From contig CAWIYY010000015.1 of the NCBI GenBank assembly GCA_963840435.1, positions 1 through 64,000 on the forward strand: a stretch of 64,000 nucleotides of DNA, read 5' to 3'. Origin of the DNA: Bog-473 sp963840435. Its GTDB lineage: Bacteria > Actinomycetota > Acidimicrobiia > Acidimicrobiales > RAAP-2. Below are positions 10,497-19,310 of this stretch, in pieces; position 1 is the first letter of the stretch, and every line of letters begins with the position of its first letter. The notes under the pieces were generated by a model. It was given only the letters and a program-made list of their open reading frames with translations, had not been told where the DNA came from and made no database searches. The translations under genes and the position numbers were made by a program.

Positions 10497-13466
10497 GTGC
10501 GGATCTCGAAAAAGATCAGGCGACACCGCGTACGGACCGGGGCAATGCTCTCGGGCGCCCTCGGACTTCTCGCTCTTTCGGGTGTGAGTGTCTCGTCGGC
10601 CCTGGTGGGCACGACGGCGCCGGCTGCGGCCGCCGGGTCGACGACCTGCCCGGCTGGAAGCTCACTGCAGTTGCCGAACGGCGGCTCCAACAGCCAGGCG
10701 CAGTGTGTGATCACGTCGACGGGTACGCCAGTTGGTGCGATCAAGCACGTATGGCTGATCATCCTGGAGAACAAGTCCTACGACGAGACCTTCACCGGGC
10801 TCAACCAGAACAGCTACCTGTGGCAGACGTTGCCCCAGCAGGGAGCCCTGCTGACGAACTACTACGGCACCGGCCACTTCAGCATGGACAACTACATCTC
10901 GCTGGTGTCCGGTCAGTCCCCCTCCTATGCCACGCAGGACGATTGCTCGACCAGCGCCAACATGACGAACAACAACGGCGGGATCATCACCAACGGCACG
11001 GTGGGGACAGGCACCGACACCGACCACACCACCGACAGCTCCGGGACGAACACCACCCCGCCGGACGCCACCGCCGCCAACAACGGAAACTTCGGCCAGC
11101 TCCTGGTGCACGGCGGGATCGACGCCGCCCTGGGCAACAACGGCTGCGTCTTCCCGACCGACGTCACCACGCTCTTCAACCAGTACAACGCGGCCGGCGT
11201 CTCGTGGAAGGGCTACGCCCAGGACCTCGGAGGTGCCCAGCCCGTCGGGTCGACGACCTATGTGACCGGCTCCACCCCGGGGGTGAGCGACACGGTGCCG
11301 GGCCGCGATGACGGCATGTGCGGCTACCCCGGAACCTCGACAGCCGATCCCGTGACCAACCCGACGAACCTGGTGGCACCGAGCGGCGACGTGACGAGCT
11401 TCACGGGGGCCCAGCCGGCCAACGCCAACAACAACGGCGACCCAGCCGACCAGTACGTGGCCAAGCACTTCCCGACCGGGTGGTTCGCGTCGCTGACCGG
11501 TGAGTCCGCCGGGACGCAGAGCGGCGTCTCCTACCCGGCCCAGCCGGCGCTCAACGAACCGACCACCCCGGAGTACGACGGACCGGGAGCCCCGACCACC
11601 GGGACCAGCGACAGCAACTGCGACGCCAACCACGTGTCCAACCTCGACGACCCCACCTACGGCTTGGCCCATGACCTGAGCCTCCCCGCCAACGAGGTGC
11701 CGGCGTTCAACTGGATCACACCGAACAACTGCAGCGACGCCCACGACGCCACCTGCCAGGGGAACAACCTCTCCGGGGCCTTCAATGCCAACGGCACGCC
11801 GAACTACAACCCGGCGGGCCTTCCGGTCGACGACCCCGAGGCGACAACGCCGGTCAACTACACCGGTGGGCTGTACGCGGCAGACCTGTTCCTGCGCTAC
11901 TACATCCCGATGATTGAGCAGTCGGCGGCCTTCGCCGACGGGGGGATGATCGACATCACCTTCGACGAGGCCAACCCGCCGTTCACCATCGGCAACAGCT
12001 TCAACAACGCTCCTGCTCCCGGCGACAGCACGACCGCCTCCGCACCGGCGGACCAGCCGAGCTTCGGTTCGCCCGGGACGACGGCACCGGGTGCCAACTC
12101 GCTCTACGGCGCCTACGGGCTCTTGGCGGACGCGGCGGGTGAGAACATCAACGGCCAGAACGTGAAGACCGAGCCGACCGGACCGAACGACCCCGAGGTG
12201 ACCAACAGCTCGGGTCAGCAGCTCCAGCCCGGTCCCGGCGCGGCAGGGTTCATCGACCGGCCTCTCGGGCTACCCGGTGAGAGCCCCAACGTGTCCGGGT
12301 CTCCCGGCTCGGCCACGGAGCCGGCCCTGGTTTCCCCGAACTCGAGCATGGTCACGGACTCCAAGATCAACGCCGACGACACCGGCCGGCTGATCTCTGG
12401 CACCGACGCCAACGGCAACACGATCCCGCCCGACACCTTCGTCGGGGCGGTCAGTGACGTCGGACCGATCGCCTTGTCCGGCAACGCCAGCAACACCTCG
12501 GCGTCGAACAACTACGCCAAGCCGTGGATCGGTAGCTTCCAGCTGCTCAACGACAGCGGACAACCGGTCACCCTGCCGGGCGGTTTCGACGGCAATGTGA
12601 CCCTCAGCGCCGAAGGGGCGACGTCCACCGTCGGGAGCAGCACCTGCCCGAGCGGCAGCGAGGCGGCGACGACCAGCGGCTGCGTCACCGCCGACGCGTT
12701 GTTCGACCCCACCGACTTCACCCCAGGTGGGGGTGACACCGGGACCGTCCTGATCAGCCCCCTCATCAAGCCGGGCACGGTGTCGAGCACGTACTACAAC
12801 CACTACAGCACGCTGCGCACCCTCGAGGACCTGTTCCTCACCGGTCAGTCCTGCAGCGAGCCCAACAATGCGGACACCCCATTGGTGGCCGGTACGGTCT
12901 GCGGAGGCCTCGACGGCAAGGGCCACATCGGCTACGCGGCTCAGCCCGGTCTGGCCAGCTTCGGACCGGACGTCTTCACCGCACAGCACTTCACGCCGGT
13001 CATCGCACCCAAGGGCTTCCAGACGGTCAGCGGCACAGGTTCAACCGCCTTGTACTGCCCGGTCCGGGTCAACCTCGGCCTCGGGGCCCGCGACGCCAAG
13101 CCGGGAACGGGCGGCTTCGGTGGATCCCCGGGCACGGCGGGAGCGCCGGGCTGCGGGTCCAACGCCGGCAAGGGCGGCAACGGTGGCAACGGCACCACCG
13201 CGGCCGGCACCGGCGGGAACGGTGGCAACGGTGGCAATGGAGCATGCCCGCCCGAGGAATTCGTGAGCGGTACCTGGCTCACGGCTTCGGGCGCCGCGAC
13301 GACGCCGCTCGACACCCCGCCCTGCAATGGCACCGGCGGCAGCGGTGGGAACGGTGGGAAGGGTGGCAACGGCGTCGGCACCGCCCCAGGTGGCAACGGC
13401 GGGAACGGTGGCAACGGATCGCCCGGCGTGCCCGGAGCGAACGGGGCAAAGGGTACGAAGGGTTAA
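10497..13466 (+). CDS. secreted phosphoesterase (phospholipase C / acid phosphatase family) with glycine-rich tail
   Basis: A 989-residue exported protein. GTG at 10497 follows GAGGAGG (10486-10492); a TTG one codon earlier is possible. The signal peptide is MLSGALGLLALSGVSVSSAL, ending near APAAAAG. The catalytic start IKHVWLIILENKSYDETF matches the metal-binding first strand of PF04185-type phosphoesterases. MIDITFDEA and HYSTLRTLEDLFLTG near residues 485 and 770 match later motifs of the family. It is about twice the usual length because of Asn/Thr/Gly-rich inserts. From residue about 860 the tail is GGNGGNGGKGGNG-like repeats, interrupted by one Cys-containing segment, recalling PGRS or collagen-like surface tails. 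Likely cleaves phosphate esters at the cell surface; the substrate is unknown. Confidence 0.8.
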   Translation: MRISKKIRRHRVRTGAMLSGALGLLALSGVSVSSALVGTTAPAAAAGSTTCPAGSSLQLPNGGSNSQAQCVITSTGTPVGAIKHVWLIILENKSYDETFTGLNQNSYLWQTLPQQGALLTNYYGTGHFSMDNYISLVSGQSPSYATQDDCSTSANMTNNNGGIITNGTVGTGTDTDHTTDSSGTNTTPPDATAANNGNFGQLLVHGGIDAALGNNGCVFPTDVTTLFNQYNAAGVSWKGYAQDLGGAQPVGSTTYVTGSTPGVSDTVPGRDDGMCGYPGTSTADPVTNPTNLVAPSGDVTSFTGAQPANANNNGDPADQYVAKHFPTGWFASLTGESAGTQSGVSYPAQPALNEPTTPEYDGPGAPTTGTSDSNCDANHVSNLDDPTYGLAHDLSLPANEVPAFNWITPNNCSDAHDATCQGNNLSGAFNANGTPNYNPAGLPVDDPEATTPVNYTGGLYAADLFLRYYIPMIEQSAAFADGGMIDITFDEANPPFTIGNSFNNAPAPGDSTTASAPADQPSFGSPGTTAPGANSLYGAYGLLADAAGENINGQNVKTEPTGPNDPEVTNSSGQQLQPGPGAAGFIDRPLGLPGESPNVSGSPGSATEPALVSPNSSMVTDSKINADDTGRLISGTDANGNTIPPDTFVGAVSDVGPIALSGNASNTSASNNYAKPWIGSFQLLNDSGQPVTLPGGFDGNVTLSAEGATSTVGSSTCPSGSEAATTSGCVTADALFDPTDFTPGGGDTGTVLISPLIKPGTVSSTYYNHYSTLRTLEDLFLTGQSCSEPNNADTPLVAGTVCGGLDGKGHIGYAAQPGLASFGPDVFTAQHFTPVIAPKGFQTVSGTGSTALYCPVRVNLGLGARDAKPGTGGFGGSPGTAGAPGCGSNAGKGGNGGNGTTAAGTGGNGGNGGNGACPPEEFVSGTWLTASGAATTPLDTPPCNGTGGSGGNGGKGGNGVGTAPGGNGGNGGNGSPGVPGANGAKGTKG

Positions 13467-13487
13467 AGGGATCCAGTCGAGAACCTC

Positions 13488-14123
13488 ATGGACTCCACCG
13501 TACGTACGGCGGGTCGCGGCTGGGGTCGGGCGTTCAAGCCCGGCCCCAGCATGGTCTTCCTGGTGACCGTGCTGGCGGCGCTCGTCCTCGCCGGTTGCGG
13601 AGGCGCGGGCGGGGCGAGCAGCGCTCGCTACCCGTCTGCTCTCCCGGGGAAGAGCACGGCCCACTACCCCTCGTTCCTCCCGAAGAAGACGCTCGACCCC
13701 GACGTCGACGCCGCGCTGATCGGGACGGAGGCCAGGCCGGCGCTCCAGGTGGAAGGACTGGCCGTCGAAGCCCAGACGAAGGCCTTCCACGTCGACGTCA
13801 CTGTGAGTGGACCAGTTGTCCCCGGAGAGGGCCTCCCCGAGCAGCCGGCTGCGACCACCTGCACATGGACCGTGACGATGAAGAACGCCTCAGCCAACGT
13901 GCCCGTGGCCGTGGCCGACTTCCACTCCGTCGACCACCTCGGCTCGGTGTTCTTGATGGGCCTCGTTCCCGGGGAGCACCCCCCACCGTCGGTCCTCCAC
14001 CCCGGCCAAACGCTCACTTTCAAGCTCAGGTCGTACGAGCTGGTAGGCGAGGGCGTGATGCAGTGGGCGCCCGATCACAAGCACGTTGTCGCATACTGGG
14101 ACTACACGGTGGAAAACGACTGA
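13488..14123 (+). CDS. putative lipoprotein, 211 residues
   Basis: The ATG at 13488 opens a signal sequence SMVFLVTVLAALVLAGC with a clear lipobox (LAGC) near residue 37, then a low-complexity GGAGGASSARY linker. The folded part contains TTCTWTVTMKNASANVPVAV and LHPGQTLTFKLRSYELV, which read as beta strands of an Ig-like or DUF4352-like sandwich. It follows the phosphoesterase by 21 bp on the same strand and is probably cotranscribed, so it may act with that enzyme at the surface. No catalytic motif is visible. Confidence 0.7.
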   Translation: MDSTVRTAGRGWGRAFKPGPSMVFLVTVLAALVLAGCGGAGGASSARYPSALPGKSTAHYPSFLPKKTLDPDVDAALIGTEARPALQVEGLAVEAQTKAFHVDVTVSGPVVPGEGLPEQPAATTCTWTVTMKNASANVPVAVADFHSVDHLGSVFLMGLVPGEHPPPSVLHPGQTLTFKLRSYELVGEGVMQWAPDHKHVVAYWDYTVEND

Positions 14124-14163
14124 CTCGTTGCGTGAGTGGCGGATGTCACGTAGCGGTCGGTGA

Positions 14164-14869
14164 TCACGTCTGCGGAGGAAACACCTCGTTGCACAGCTCG
14201 AGGAACTCATAGTCCTTGGCGTACCAACGCTTGAGGTTTTCTCGGGCGAGATCTGAAAGTTCGCGTCTTCGACGTCGGCGAGCGGTTGGCGGCAACTGAG
14301 TCTTGCGGCATGGCCAAACCGTCGACGCCGAGCGCGGCGGTGAGGGGTCCGATGTCCAATGACTCCAGGCGCCCAATCCATAACAAATCACCGAGTCGAC
14401 TTTGAAAGTACTCAGGATCGCGAAACCAATTCCAGTAGGACGCCCGTACGTGCTGAATGGAGCGCATCGCATTCTCGGCATCCCGCTGTAGATCGCCCCC
14501 GGCGCCGAGGGAAACGGCGAGGTCTTCGGGCGAATCGAAGCGGGTGAAAGCCTGGGCTTCCTGTTCGGACCAGGGAATGTCGAAGCGAGGTCGGTCTCGA
14601 CCTTGACGGCTGAGGAATCCACTGACATATCGATCAATCGGATCGCGCACGCAAAAGAAGAACTTGTCTCCAACGGGCACGAGTTCAAGGCGGAATCGGT
14701 GGCCATGCAGCACCATGCGGTACGCGGTGTCTTTCCGAACGTCGTGCAAGGTGAAGCGCAGCGCGGTACCGGCGGTCTTCCCGATATGCAGGAAGTGCGC
14801 AACGGGACGGGGATCAAACCGATCGCGGGTCCGTCTGATCTTCTTCTTGATCCGCTTTTTCAGGCGCAC
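14164..14869 (-). CDS. sulfotransferase, Sulfotransfer_2-like (type C), one frameshift near the C-terminus
   Basis: MRLKKRIKKKIRRTRDRFDP gives a very basic N-terminus. Then come HFLHIGKTAGTALRFTL (PAPS 5'-loop) and FFCVRDPIDRYVSGFLSRQ (3'-phosphate site). The family C-terminus, ELSDLARENLKRWYAKDYEF followed by LELCNEVFPP, lies in another frame after a one-base shift between 14265 and 14290. Length repaired is about 235 residues. It is the paralogue of the gene at 7945 (shared SFxxRQ, PWSE, WYAxDYxFL). It is convergent with the lipoprotein gene. Carbohydrate sulfation is expected for this fold; the acceptor is unknown. Confidence 0.85.
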
Positions 14870-15049
14870 CTTTCACCTCCTGGTCTTCCTCTGGCCCGCC
14901 AATCGTGAAACGAAGACTGGGGTGGAGATGGGCTCGATGGCGTTTCCGTTGGCCTCTTGCGGCCTCGCCCATCGCCGACGTGCACGTCGAGTTGTTCGCG
15001 GTTCTGACTTGTGGTCCGTCGATCAAGTGACGCGACAGCGGATCGCCTC

Positions 15050-15892
15050 TCAGGCGTAGGCGTGAACGACGGCGCGGTAGTTCTGGCTGGGCGCGGACGG
15101 CTTGGGCGTTCCGGCACCGGCGGCCCGGCGCACAGCCTTCTGGAGGGAGGACGTCCCGGCATCGGCGGGCCGTGGGGGCGGTCCCACGATCGTCTCGATC
15201 CGGGCGAAACCTGCTGCCCGACACAGGTTGTGCAGCGCGGCGATTGTCGGGACGTACCAGTTTCCGAAGTCAGTGCGCAGCGAGCTCCCAGCGTGGAACT
15301 GCAGGAGCGCCTCGTCGTCGAGGTGCTGGAGGTGGACCGCTTCGGTCTCGATCACGGCCACGTCCTTGGTCACGGCCCGGAGCCGCTCGAGGCATGTAAG
15401 GGGCTCTTTCATGTGGTACAGCACCCCGAGGTACAGGACGACGTCGAACTGGCCCAGCTCGTCGAGGTCCACTTTCTGGAAGTCGCCCACGAGCGGTTCG
15501 ACCTTTGAGTCGAGTGCCGCCTTGGCGAACTCGAAGCCGCGGCGCCCCGGCAGGTCGGGTCGCCAGAAGTCTGTCTCGTCCCGCGACTGGTCGGGCAGGG
15601 TGCCGTTGTGGATGCACTCCTCCCAGTAGGCGCCTCGGGCCACGAAGTCGACGCCCCAGGCGTAGTGGTCGAGGGCCACGACACGGGCGGCTCCCGCCTG
15701 CTCGGCGGCGAACGAGAATTTTCCGTCCCAGGCGCCGATGTCGAGAACGCTGCGGCCGCTGACGTCCGGAATGACGCCGGGGGAGGTCTCCTGGACGCTG
15801 ATGCCCTTCGTGACCACGCCGTTTCCCAGGTCGATGGTGTGATACCACCCGAAGGCGTCGGCCTGTGCTTGCAGCTCTTGGGGAGTTGTCAC
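15050..15892 (-). CDS. class I methyltransferase, CmoB/DUF1698-like
   Basis: 280 residues from a GTG at 15892. The opening FGWYHTIDLGNGVVTKG resembles the CmoB-like entry segment, followed by motif I RSVLDIGAWDGKFSFAAEQ and the strand-2 acid in VVALDHYAWG. FDVVLYLGVLYHMKEPLTCL is the typical motif of this subfamily. CmoB itself carboxymethylates tRNA uridine-34, but many actinobacterial members of the superfamily modify sugars or small molecules. Neighbouring sulfotransferases favour a glycan or lipid substrate here (inference). A TACGCT box lies 8 nt before the start, so the mRNA may be nearly leaderless. Confidence 0.8.
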   Translation of the reverse strand: MTTPQELQAQADAFGWYHTIDLGNGVVTKGISVQETSPGVIPDVSGRSVLDIGAWDGKFSFAAEQAGAARVVALDHYAWGVDFVARGAYWEECIHNGTLPDQSRDETDFWRPDLPGRRGFEFAKAALDSKVEPLVGDFQKVDLDELGQFDVVLYLGVLYHMKEPLTCLERLRAVTKDVAVIETEAVHLQHLDDEALLQFHAGSSLRTDFGNWYVPTIAALHNLCRAAGFARIETIVGPPPRPADAGTSSLQKAVRRAAGAGTPKPSAPSQNYRAVVHAYA

Positions 15893-15900
15893 GGGCCGAC

Positions 15901-15906
15901 AGCGTA
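15901..15906 (-). promoter_or_regulatory. -10 box of the methyltransferase gene
   Basis: TACGCT on the minus strand, 8 nt before the GTG at 15892, fits a near-leaderless actinobacterial promoter. Confidence 0.4.
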
Positions 15907-15963
15907 GCGGCGGCTACGGGACCGTCTCGGCGCTTCGACGGTGAGAGCCGACGGGTGCGCAAG

Positions 15964-15969
15964 TAGCGT
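15964..15969 (+). promoter_or_regulatory. -10 box of the Nudix gene
   Basis: TAGCGT, 7 nt before GTG at 15977, the spacing expected when transcription starts at the start codon. This supports the downstream start for the Nudix gene. Confidence 0.45.
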
Positions 15970-15976
15970 GCGGTGC

Positions 15977-16741
15977 GTGTCGCGCCCGGTCCCCCCGCAG
16001 GTGATCCCACGCCCGCCGTCCTGGCGTCCCGGTCGCGCCGCACCGTGGGCTGACCTCCCGAAAGCCCAGCGTGTGGGCATAGCTGTCCAGCGGGTGCTGG
16101 ACAGCCTCGAGACCGCCGGTCAGCGCGGGACGGTGCCCGAAGAGCCGGGCCCGGACGGGATTTTCGAGACCGCGGCGATGCTCGGCGAGTCAGCCGTCCT
16201 CGACGTACACCGGCCGAACTCTGCCGTGCTCGCGGTGCTCTTCGAAGAAGCCGGAGAGGCCCGTCTGGTCTTCACTCGACGCTCGACCGCATTGCGCACG
16301 CATCGTGGCGAGGTGAGCTTTCCCGGCGGCCGGCTCGAATTGGGCGAGGACGCAGCAGCCGGGGCGTTGCGCGAGGCCTTCGAGGAGGTTCAGCTCGATC
16401 CCTCGAAGGTGACGGTGGTCGGATGGATCCATCCGGTGATGACGTTGGTCTCGGCCTCGCTCATCCAGCCCGTCCTGGCGACCCTGACGGGACGGCCGGA
16501 CCTCACCGCCAGTCCGAGCGAGGTGGAGAGGGTGTTCGACGTGTCGCTCGCCGAGCTGGCCGATCCGGAGATCTTCCACGAGGAGCGTTGGAGCATTCCC
16601 GGGCGCGACGTGCCAGGGTCCGACGACAACTCGTTCCCGGTGTGGTTCTTCGAGGTCGCGGGCGAGATGATCTGGGGCGCCACCGCGCGCATGCTCTACG
16701 AGCTGCTGAGCGTCGTCCTGGTCGGGGCGGAGTCAGACTGA
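15977..16741 (+). CDS. Nudix hydrolase, CoA pyrophosphatase-like
   Basis: Hydrolyses a nucleoside-diphosphate linkage, probably in CoA or its derivatives. The Nudix box GGRLELGEDAAAGALREAFE is followed by EVQ (pattern G-x5-E-x7-R-E-x-x-E-E). It is preceded by RRSTALRTHRGEVSFPGG, the signature segment of the NudL/YeaB CoA diphosphatase group. About 254 residues from GTG 15977. An in-frame GTG at 15941 would add 12 residues, but the TAGCGT box lies between the two, so the later start is preferred. It is divergent from the methyltransferase gene. Confidence 0.85.
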   Translation: MSRPVPPQVIPRPPSWRPGRAAPWADLPKAQRVGIAVQRVLDSLETAGQRGTVPEEPGPDGIFETAAMLGESAVLDVHRPNSAVLAVLFEEAGEARLVFTRRSTALRTHRGEVSFPGGRLELGEDAAAGALREAFEEVQLDPSKVTVVGWIHPVMTLVSASLIQPVLATLTGRPDLTASPSEVERVFDVSLAELADPEIFHEERWSIPGRDVPGSDDNSFPVWFFEVAGEMIWGATARMLYELLSVVLVGAESD

Positions 16742-16806
16742 TCGTTGCATGACCTGCGGCTCTCTGGTGGGCTTCTCGCCAGTGGCACGACGAGCTGCCA
16801 GGGACC

Positions 16807-16838
16807 CGCACCTGTGCCGCTTACCGCACCTGTGCCGC
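16807..16838. repeat. 14-bp direct repeat
   Basis: CGCACCTGTGCCGC occurs at 16807-16820 and 16825-16838, directly before the larger 48-bp repeat. Confidence 0.7.
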
Positions 16839-16840
16839 AT

Positions 16841-16939
16841 CCGCCGAACCGCCTGCGACAACAACGAATAGTTGTTGGGCTGCGACGCTCCCCGCCGAAC
16901 CGCCTGCGACAACAACGAATAGTTGTTGGGCTGCGACGC
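16841..16939. repeat. 48-bp tandem repeat, each copy with a hairpin
   Basis: Two identical 48-bp copies occupy 16841-16888 and 16892-16939 (period 51). Each contains CAACAAC-GAATA-GTTGTTG, a perfect 7-bp stem with a 5-nt loop. They lie between the convergent Nudix and FAH-family genes, so a bidirectional terminator or small repeat element is possible. Confidence 0.85.
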
Positions 16940-16951
16940 ATCCCCAGGGGT

Positions 16952-17611
16952 TCATGAGAAACGGACCGAGAGCGCGCCGAGTGGTCCGAAGGTGACCGAG
17001 AGTGCATCCCCCGGGGCGACCGCGACGGGAGCGGTGAGGGATCCGGCGATGATTCGTTGCCCGGGCTCGAGCTCGGCCCCGTGGGCGGCAAGGAACTGCG
17101 CGACGAAGGCGGCGGTGACGGCGGGATCCTCGACGAGGGCACCTTGGCCGGCGGGCTCCCCGTTCTTCGTCACCTCGACCGTGACCGAGAAGGGGTCGAG
17201 ACCGGGCACCTCGTCTCCGAAGACAACCCCACGCTGGCAGATGTTGGAGGCGAGCACAGGTTCGATGTCGTCGAAGGAGATTCCGAGGTCGACCAGCTCG
17301 AGCGCGGGCGCCAGCCCAGCGACCGTTGGCAAGCCTGAGGTGAAATCGCCGACCCTCACTGCCACCTCGACCTCGACGGCCGGGCTGGCCCAGCCGGCTC
17401 TCTCGACGGTGGACCCATCAGGGATCACGGCCCGGTCGAGCAGGTAGCCGACGACAGGCTGGTTCAGGCCGAAGTGCTGCTGAATGGCCGGCGTGTTGAA
17501 GCCGATCTTCCAACCCACCTGGCTCGCTCCGCCTGCCAGTTCGCCGTCACGGCGGGCCAGCTGGGCCTGCATGCCGCGGACGACCGGGTCGGAAGGATCG
17601 TGGTCAGGCAC
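16952..17611 (-). CDS. 2-keto-4-pentenoate hydratase / FAH-family protein
   Basis: Metal-dependent hydratase or decarboxylase of the fumarylacetoacetase-like fold, related to MhpD and 4-oxalocrotonate decarboxylase. GWKIGFNTPAIQQHFGL, VGYLLDRAVI, then AVEVEVAVRVGDF give the conserved order with the metal-binding Glu-x-Glu. ALELVDLGISFDD and SNICQRGVVFG follow, and DPAVTAAFVAQFLAAHG matches the hydratase C-terminal half. 219 residues from GTG 17611, slightly shorter than MhpD (about 260). It would act in catabolism of aromatic meta-cleavage products. No other pathway gene is adjacent, so the physiological substrate is uncertain. Confidence 0.85.
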   Translation of the reverse strand: MPDHDPSDPVVRGMQAQLARRDGELAGGASQVGWKIGFNTPAIQQHFGLNQPVVGYLLDRAVIPDGSTVERAGWASPAVEVEVAVRVGDFTSGLPTVAGLAPALELVDLGISFDDIEPVLASNICQRGVVFGDEVPGLDPFSVTVEVTKNGEPAGQGALVEDPAVTAAFVAQFLAAHGAELEPGQRIIAGSLTAPVAVAPGDALSVTFGPLGALSVRFS

Positions 17612-17654
17612 AGCCCGATTCTCGCACCGGGCGATCGCGGCCGCTCCACACGTC

Positions 17655-17702
17655 CTTTCCGTGAGCCCCAGTCTCGGGCTTTCCGTGAGCCCCAGTCTCG
17701 GG
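17655..17702. repeat. perfect 24-bp tandem duplication
   Basis: CTTTCCGTGAGCCCCAGTCT plus CGGG occurs at 17655-17678 and 17679-17702 with no mismatch, in the noncoding stretch upstream of the hydratase gene. Confidence 0.85.
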
Positions 17703-17814
17703 GCACGGTCGCGAGAAGTTCGGAGGTCGTGGCCACCAAGATCGAACCCTCAGTCCTCGAACGAATGGCCTCTGGTCCCGGATGCTGATTCGTTGCACCA
17801 TGATCGCGAACGCG

Positions 17815-18177
17815 TCACCTGTCTGTCGCAGAGCAGTCGGCCACCACACGTGCGAGCCCATCTGCTGGGTCGTCGATATCGGTCCTGGTGTCTTCGGCAA
17901 TCGCGCGATGGCCAGGGCATTCGTTCCGGGTGCGCACGGCCATCATGTCGGTGACGCCCAGGTGCCGCACAGCTCGATGATCTGGTTGGACCAGTGGCAG
18001 CCCGAGTGAAAGCATCTCCGGGACCGGCCCGTGCGCGCTGCCGCCCTGGGTCTCCATGGCGTTGCAGCCCCTGTTGTGCACTCTGACGAACCACTGACCG
18101 ATTCGGTTAGATTCACGCAGGTGCTCTGCGAGAATCTCGACGAGATTGGTGTCGGCTTGGGCCACCGCGCGTGGCAC
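17815..18177 (-). CDS. hypothetical protein, 120 residues, doubtful
   Basis: An ATG-started minus-strand frame with codon use fairly like real genes of this genome (third positions mostly G or C). It begins MPRAVAQADTNLVEILAEHL and has two Cys and no recognised motif. It has no signal peptide or membrane segment. It is divergent from the sulfotransferase at 18222. It may be a real orphan, a fragment, or chance. Confidence 0.25.
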   Translation of the reverse strand: MPRAVAQADTNLVEILAEHLRESNRIGQWFVRVHNRGCNAMETQGGSAHGPVPEMLSLGLPLVQPDHRAVRHLGVTDMMAVRTRNECPGHRAIAEDTRTDIDDPADGLARVVADCSATDR

Positions 18178-18221
18178 GCATTCTTGACGGTGACCTTCGA
18201 TAAAGGGTCCCGGCAGGACTG

Positions 18222-19304
18222 GTGAGTGCGACTGGATTTCGACAAGGAGCTGACGGCGAGCGCCATGTCATGGTGGTCGGCATGCACCGCAGCGGGACGT
18301 CCGCCGTGGCCAACAGCGTCTTCGAACTGGGTGTGAGGCTCCCCACCCACACCGAGATCGTCGAAGCGGCCCCCTCCAACGCAAACGGCCATTGGGAACC
18401 CCGAGATCTCGCTCAGTTCGATGAGTCTCTCCTGCGGTATCTCGGTGGCTCTTGGTCGGCTCCGCCAATCCCGGTTCCTGGTTGGGAGGATTCCCGCGAT
18501 CCGGTGTTCGTCGGCTTGCGCTCCCGCGCGGAGGAGATCGCTGCCCGTTGCTTCGCGCGCCCTCCTATGGTGCTCAAAGATCCGCGGCTCTGCATCACGT
18601 TGCCGCTCTGGCGAAGGGTGCTTGCGCCTCAGCCATGTGCCGTGTTGGTCGTCAGAGATCCCCTCGACGTCGCAAAGTCGCTCCAGGTGCGCGATCAGTT
18701 TCCCCTCACGCTCGGTTTGGCCATCTGGGCGCGCTACATCCATCAGTCGGTGAAGACGCTCGCAGGCATGCCAGTCTTCGCTCTCGAGTACGGGTCGATC
18801 TTCGATGATCCCCTACGCAGGATCGGTGAACTGGCCGAGTTCCTGACGGCGTGTGGTGTGGATGTGTCCGCGACCGGCGTTCAGTCCGCGGCGAACGTGT
18901 TCGAGGAGAATCTGCGCCACCACCACAATCGTGAGGCCGACTATCCAGAGCATCATCGCCAGCTGCTCGAGGCCCTGGGGCGATCCTACGGTGCCCACGA
19001 CCAGTGGTCGCCTCCAGTCCTTCCCGAGGAGCCACAATGGGTGAGTGACGTCCTGAGCCTGACGGCGGCCGGGCAAGCGGTCACGGCCGGTCTCCAAATG
19101 GCGCAGACGGAGCTGAAATGGATCAAGCGGTCCCGTCTGTTCCGGACGTCGAGAGCGTATTGGCGTCTCACCGGTACTGGCCCGATTCTGTCGTCCTCGC
19201 CCGAGGTTGCAAGCGAGGTCCGGTCAGCTTCTGACGCCGTTGCCGGGTCGGCCAACGGCGCAGCCTCCTCCGAGTCTTCAGACCTGCGTGCGAGGGCCAG
19301 GTAG
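18222..19304 (+). CDS. sulfotransferase family protein (type A)
   Basis: 360 residues. The PAPS 5'-loop is MVVGMHRSGTSAVANSVFEL near residue 20. Family landmarks GHWEPRDLAQFDESLLRYLG and PMVLKDPRLCITLPLWRR follow, and the 3'-phosphate strand is VLVVRDPLDVAKSLQVR. The C-terminal part (LKWIKRSRLFRTSRAYWRLT) is basic and shared with the ST half of the fusion at 61204. A Ser/Ala-rich tail ends the protein. The gene leads a same-strand run of three GT2 genes (6-bp gap to the first) and a type-B sulfotransferase, so it is likely the first gene of a glycan-modification operon. It probably sulfates the sugar added by the adjacent GT2 enzymes (inference from the fused homologue). Confidence 0.88.
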   Translation: MSATGFRQGADGERHVMVVGMHRSGTSAVANSVFELGVRLPTHTEIVEAAPSNANGHWEPRDLAQFDESLLRYLGGSWSAPPIPVPGWEDSRDPVFVGLRSRAEEIAARCFARPPMVLKDPRLCITLPLWRRVLAPQPCAVLVVRDPLDVAKSLQVRDQFPLTLGLAIWARYIHQSVKTLAGMPVFALEYGSIFDDPLRRIGELAEFLTACGVDVSATGVQSAANVFEENLRHHHNREADYPEHHRQLLEALGRSYGAHDQWSPPVLPEEPQWVSDVLSLTAAGQAVTAGLQMAQTELKWIKRSRLFRTSRAYWRLTGTGPILSSSPEVASEVRSASDAVAGSANGAASSESSDLRARAR

Positions 19305-19310
19305 GTAGCA

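Larger units (their letters stand above)
17612..18221. other. 610-bp gap between hydratase and sulfotransferase genes
   Basis: Apart from the 24-bp duplication, the only candidate gene is the minus-strand frame at 17815-18177. No promoter or RNA structure stands out. Confidence 0.4.

Noticed and set aside
10662..11744. 360-residue minus frame inside the phosphoesterase
   Set aside because: Shadow frame made of Gly/Val/Arg runs; the plus strand has family motifs.
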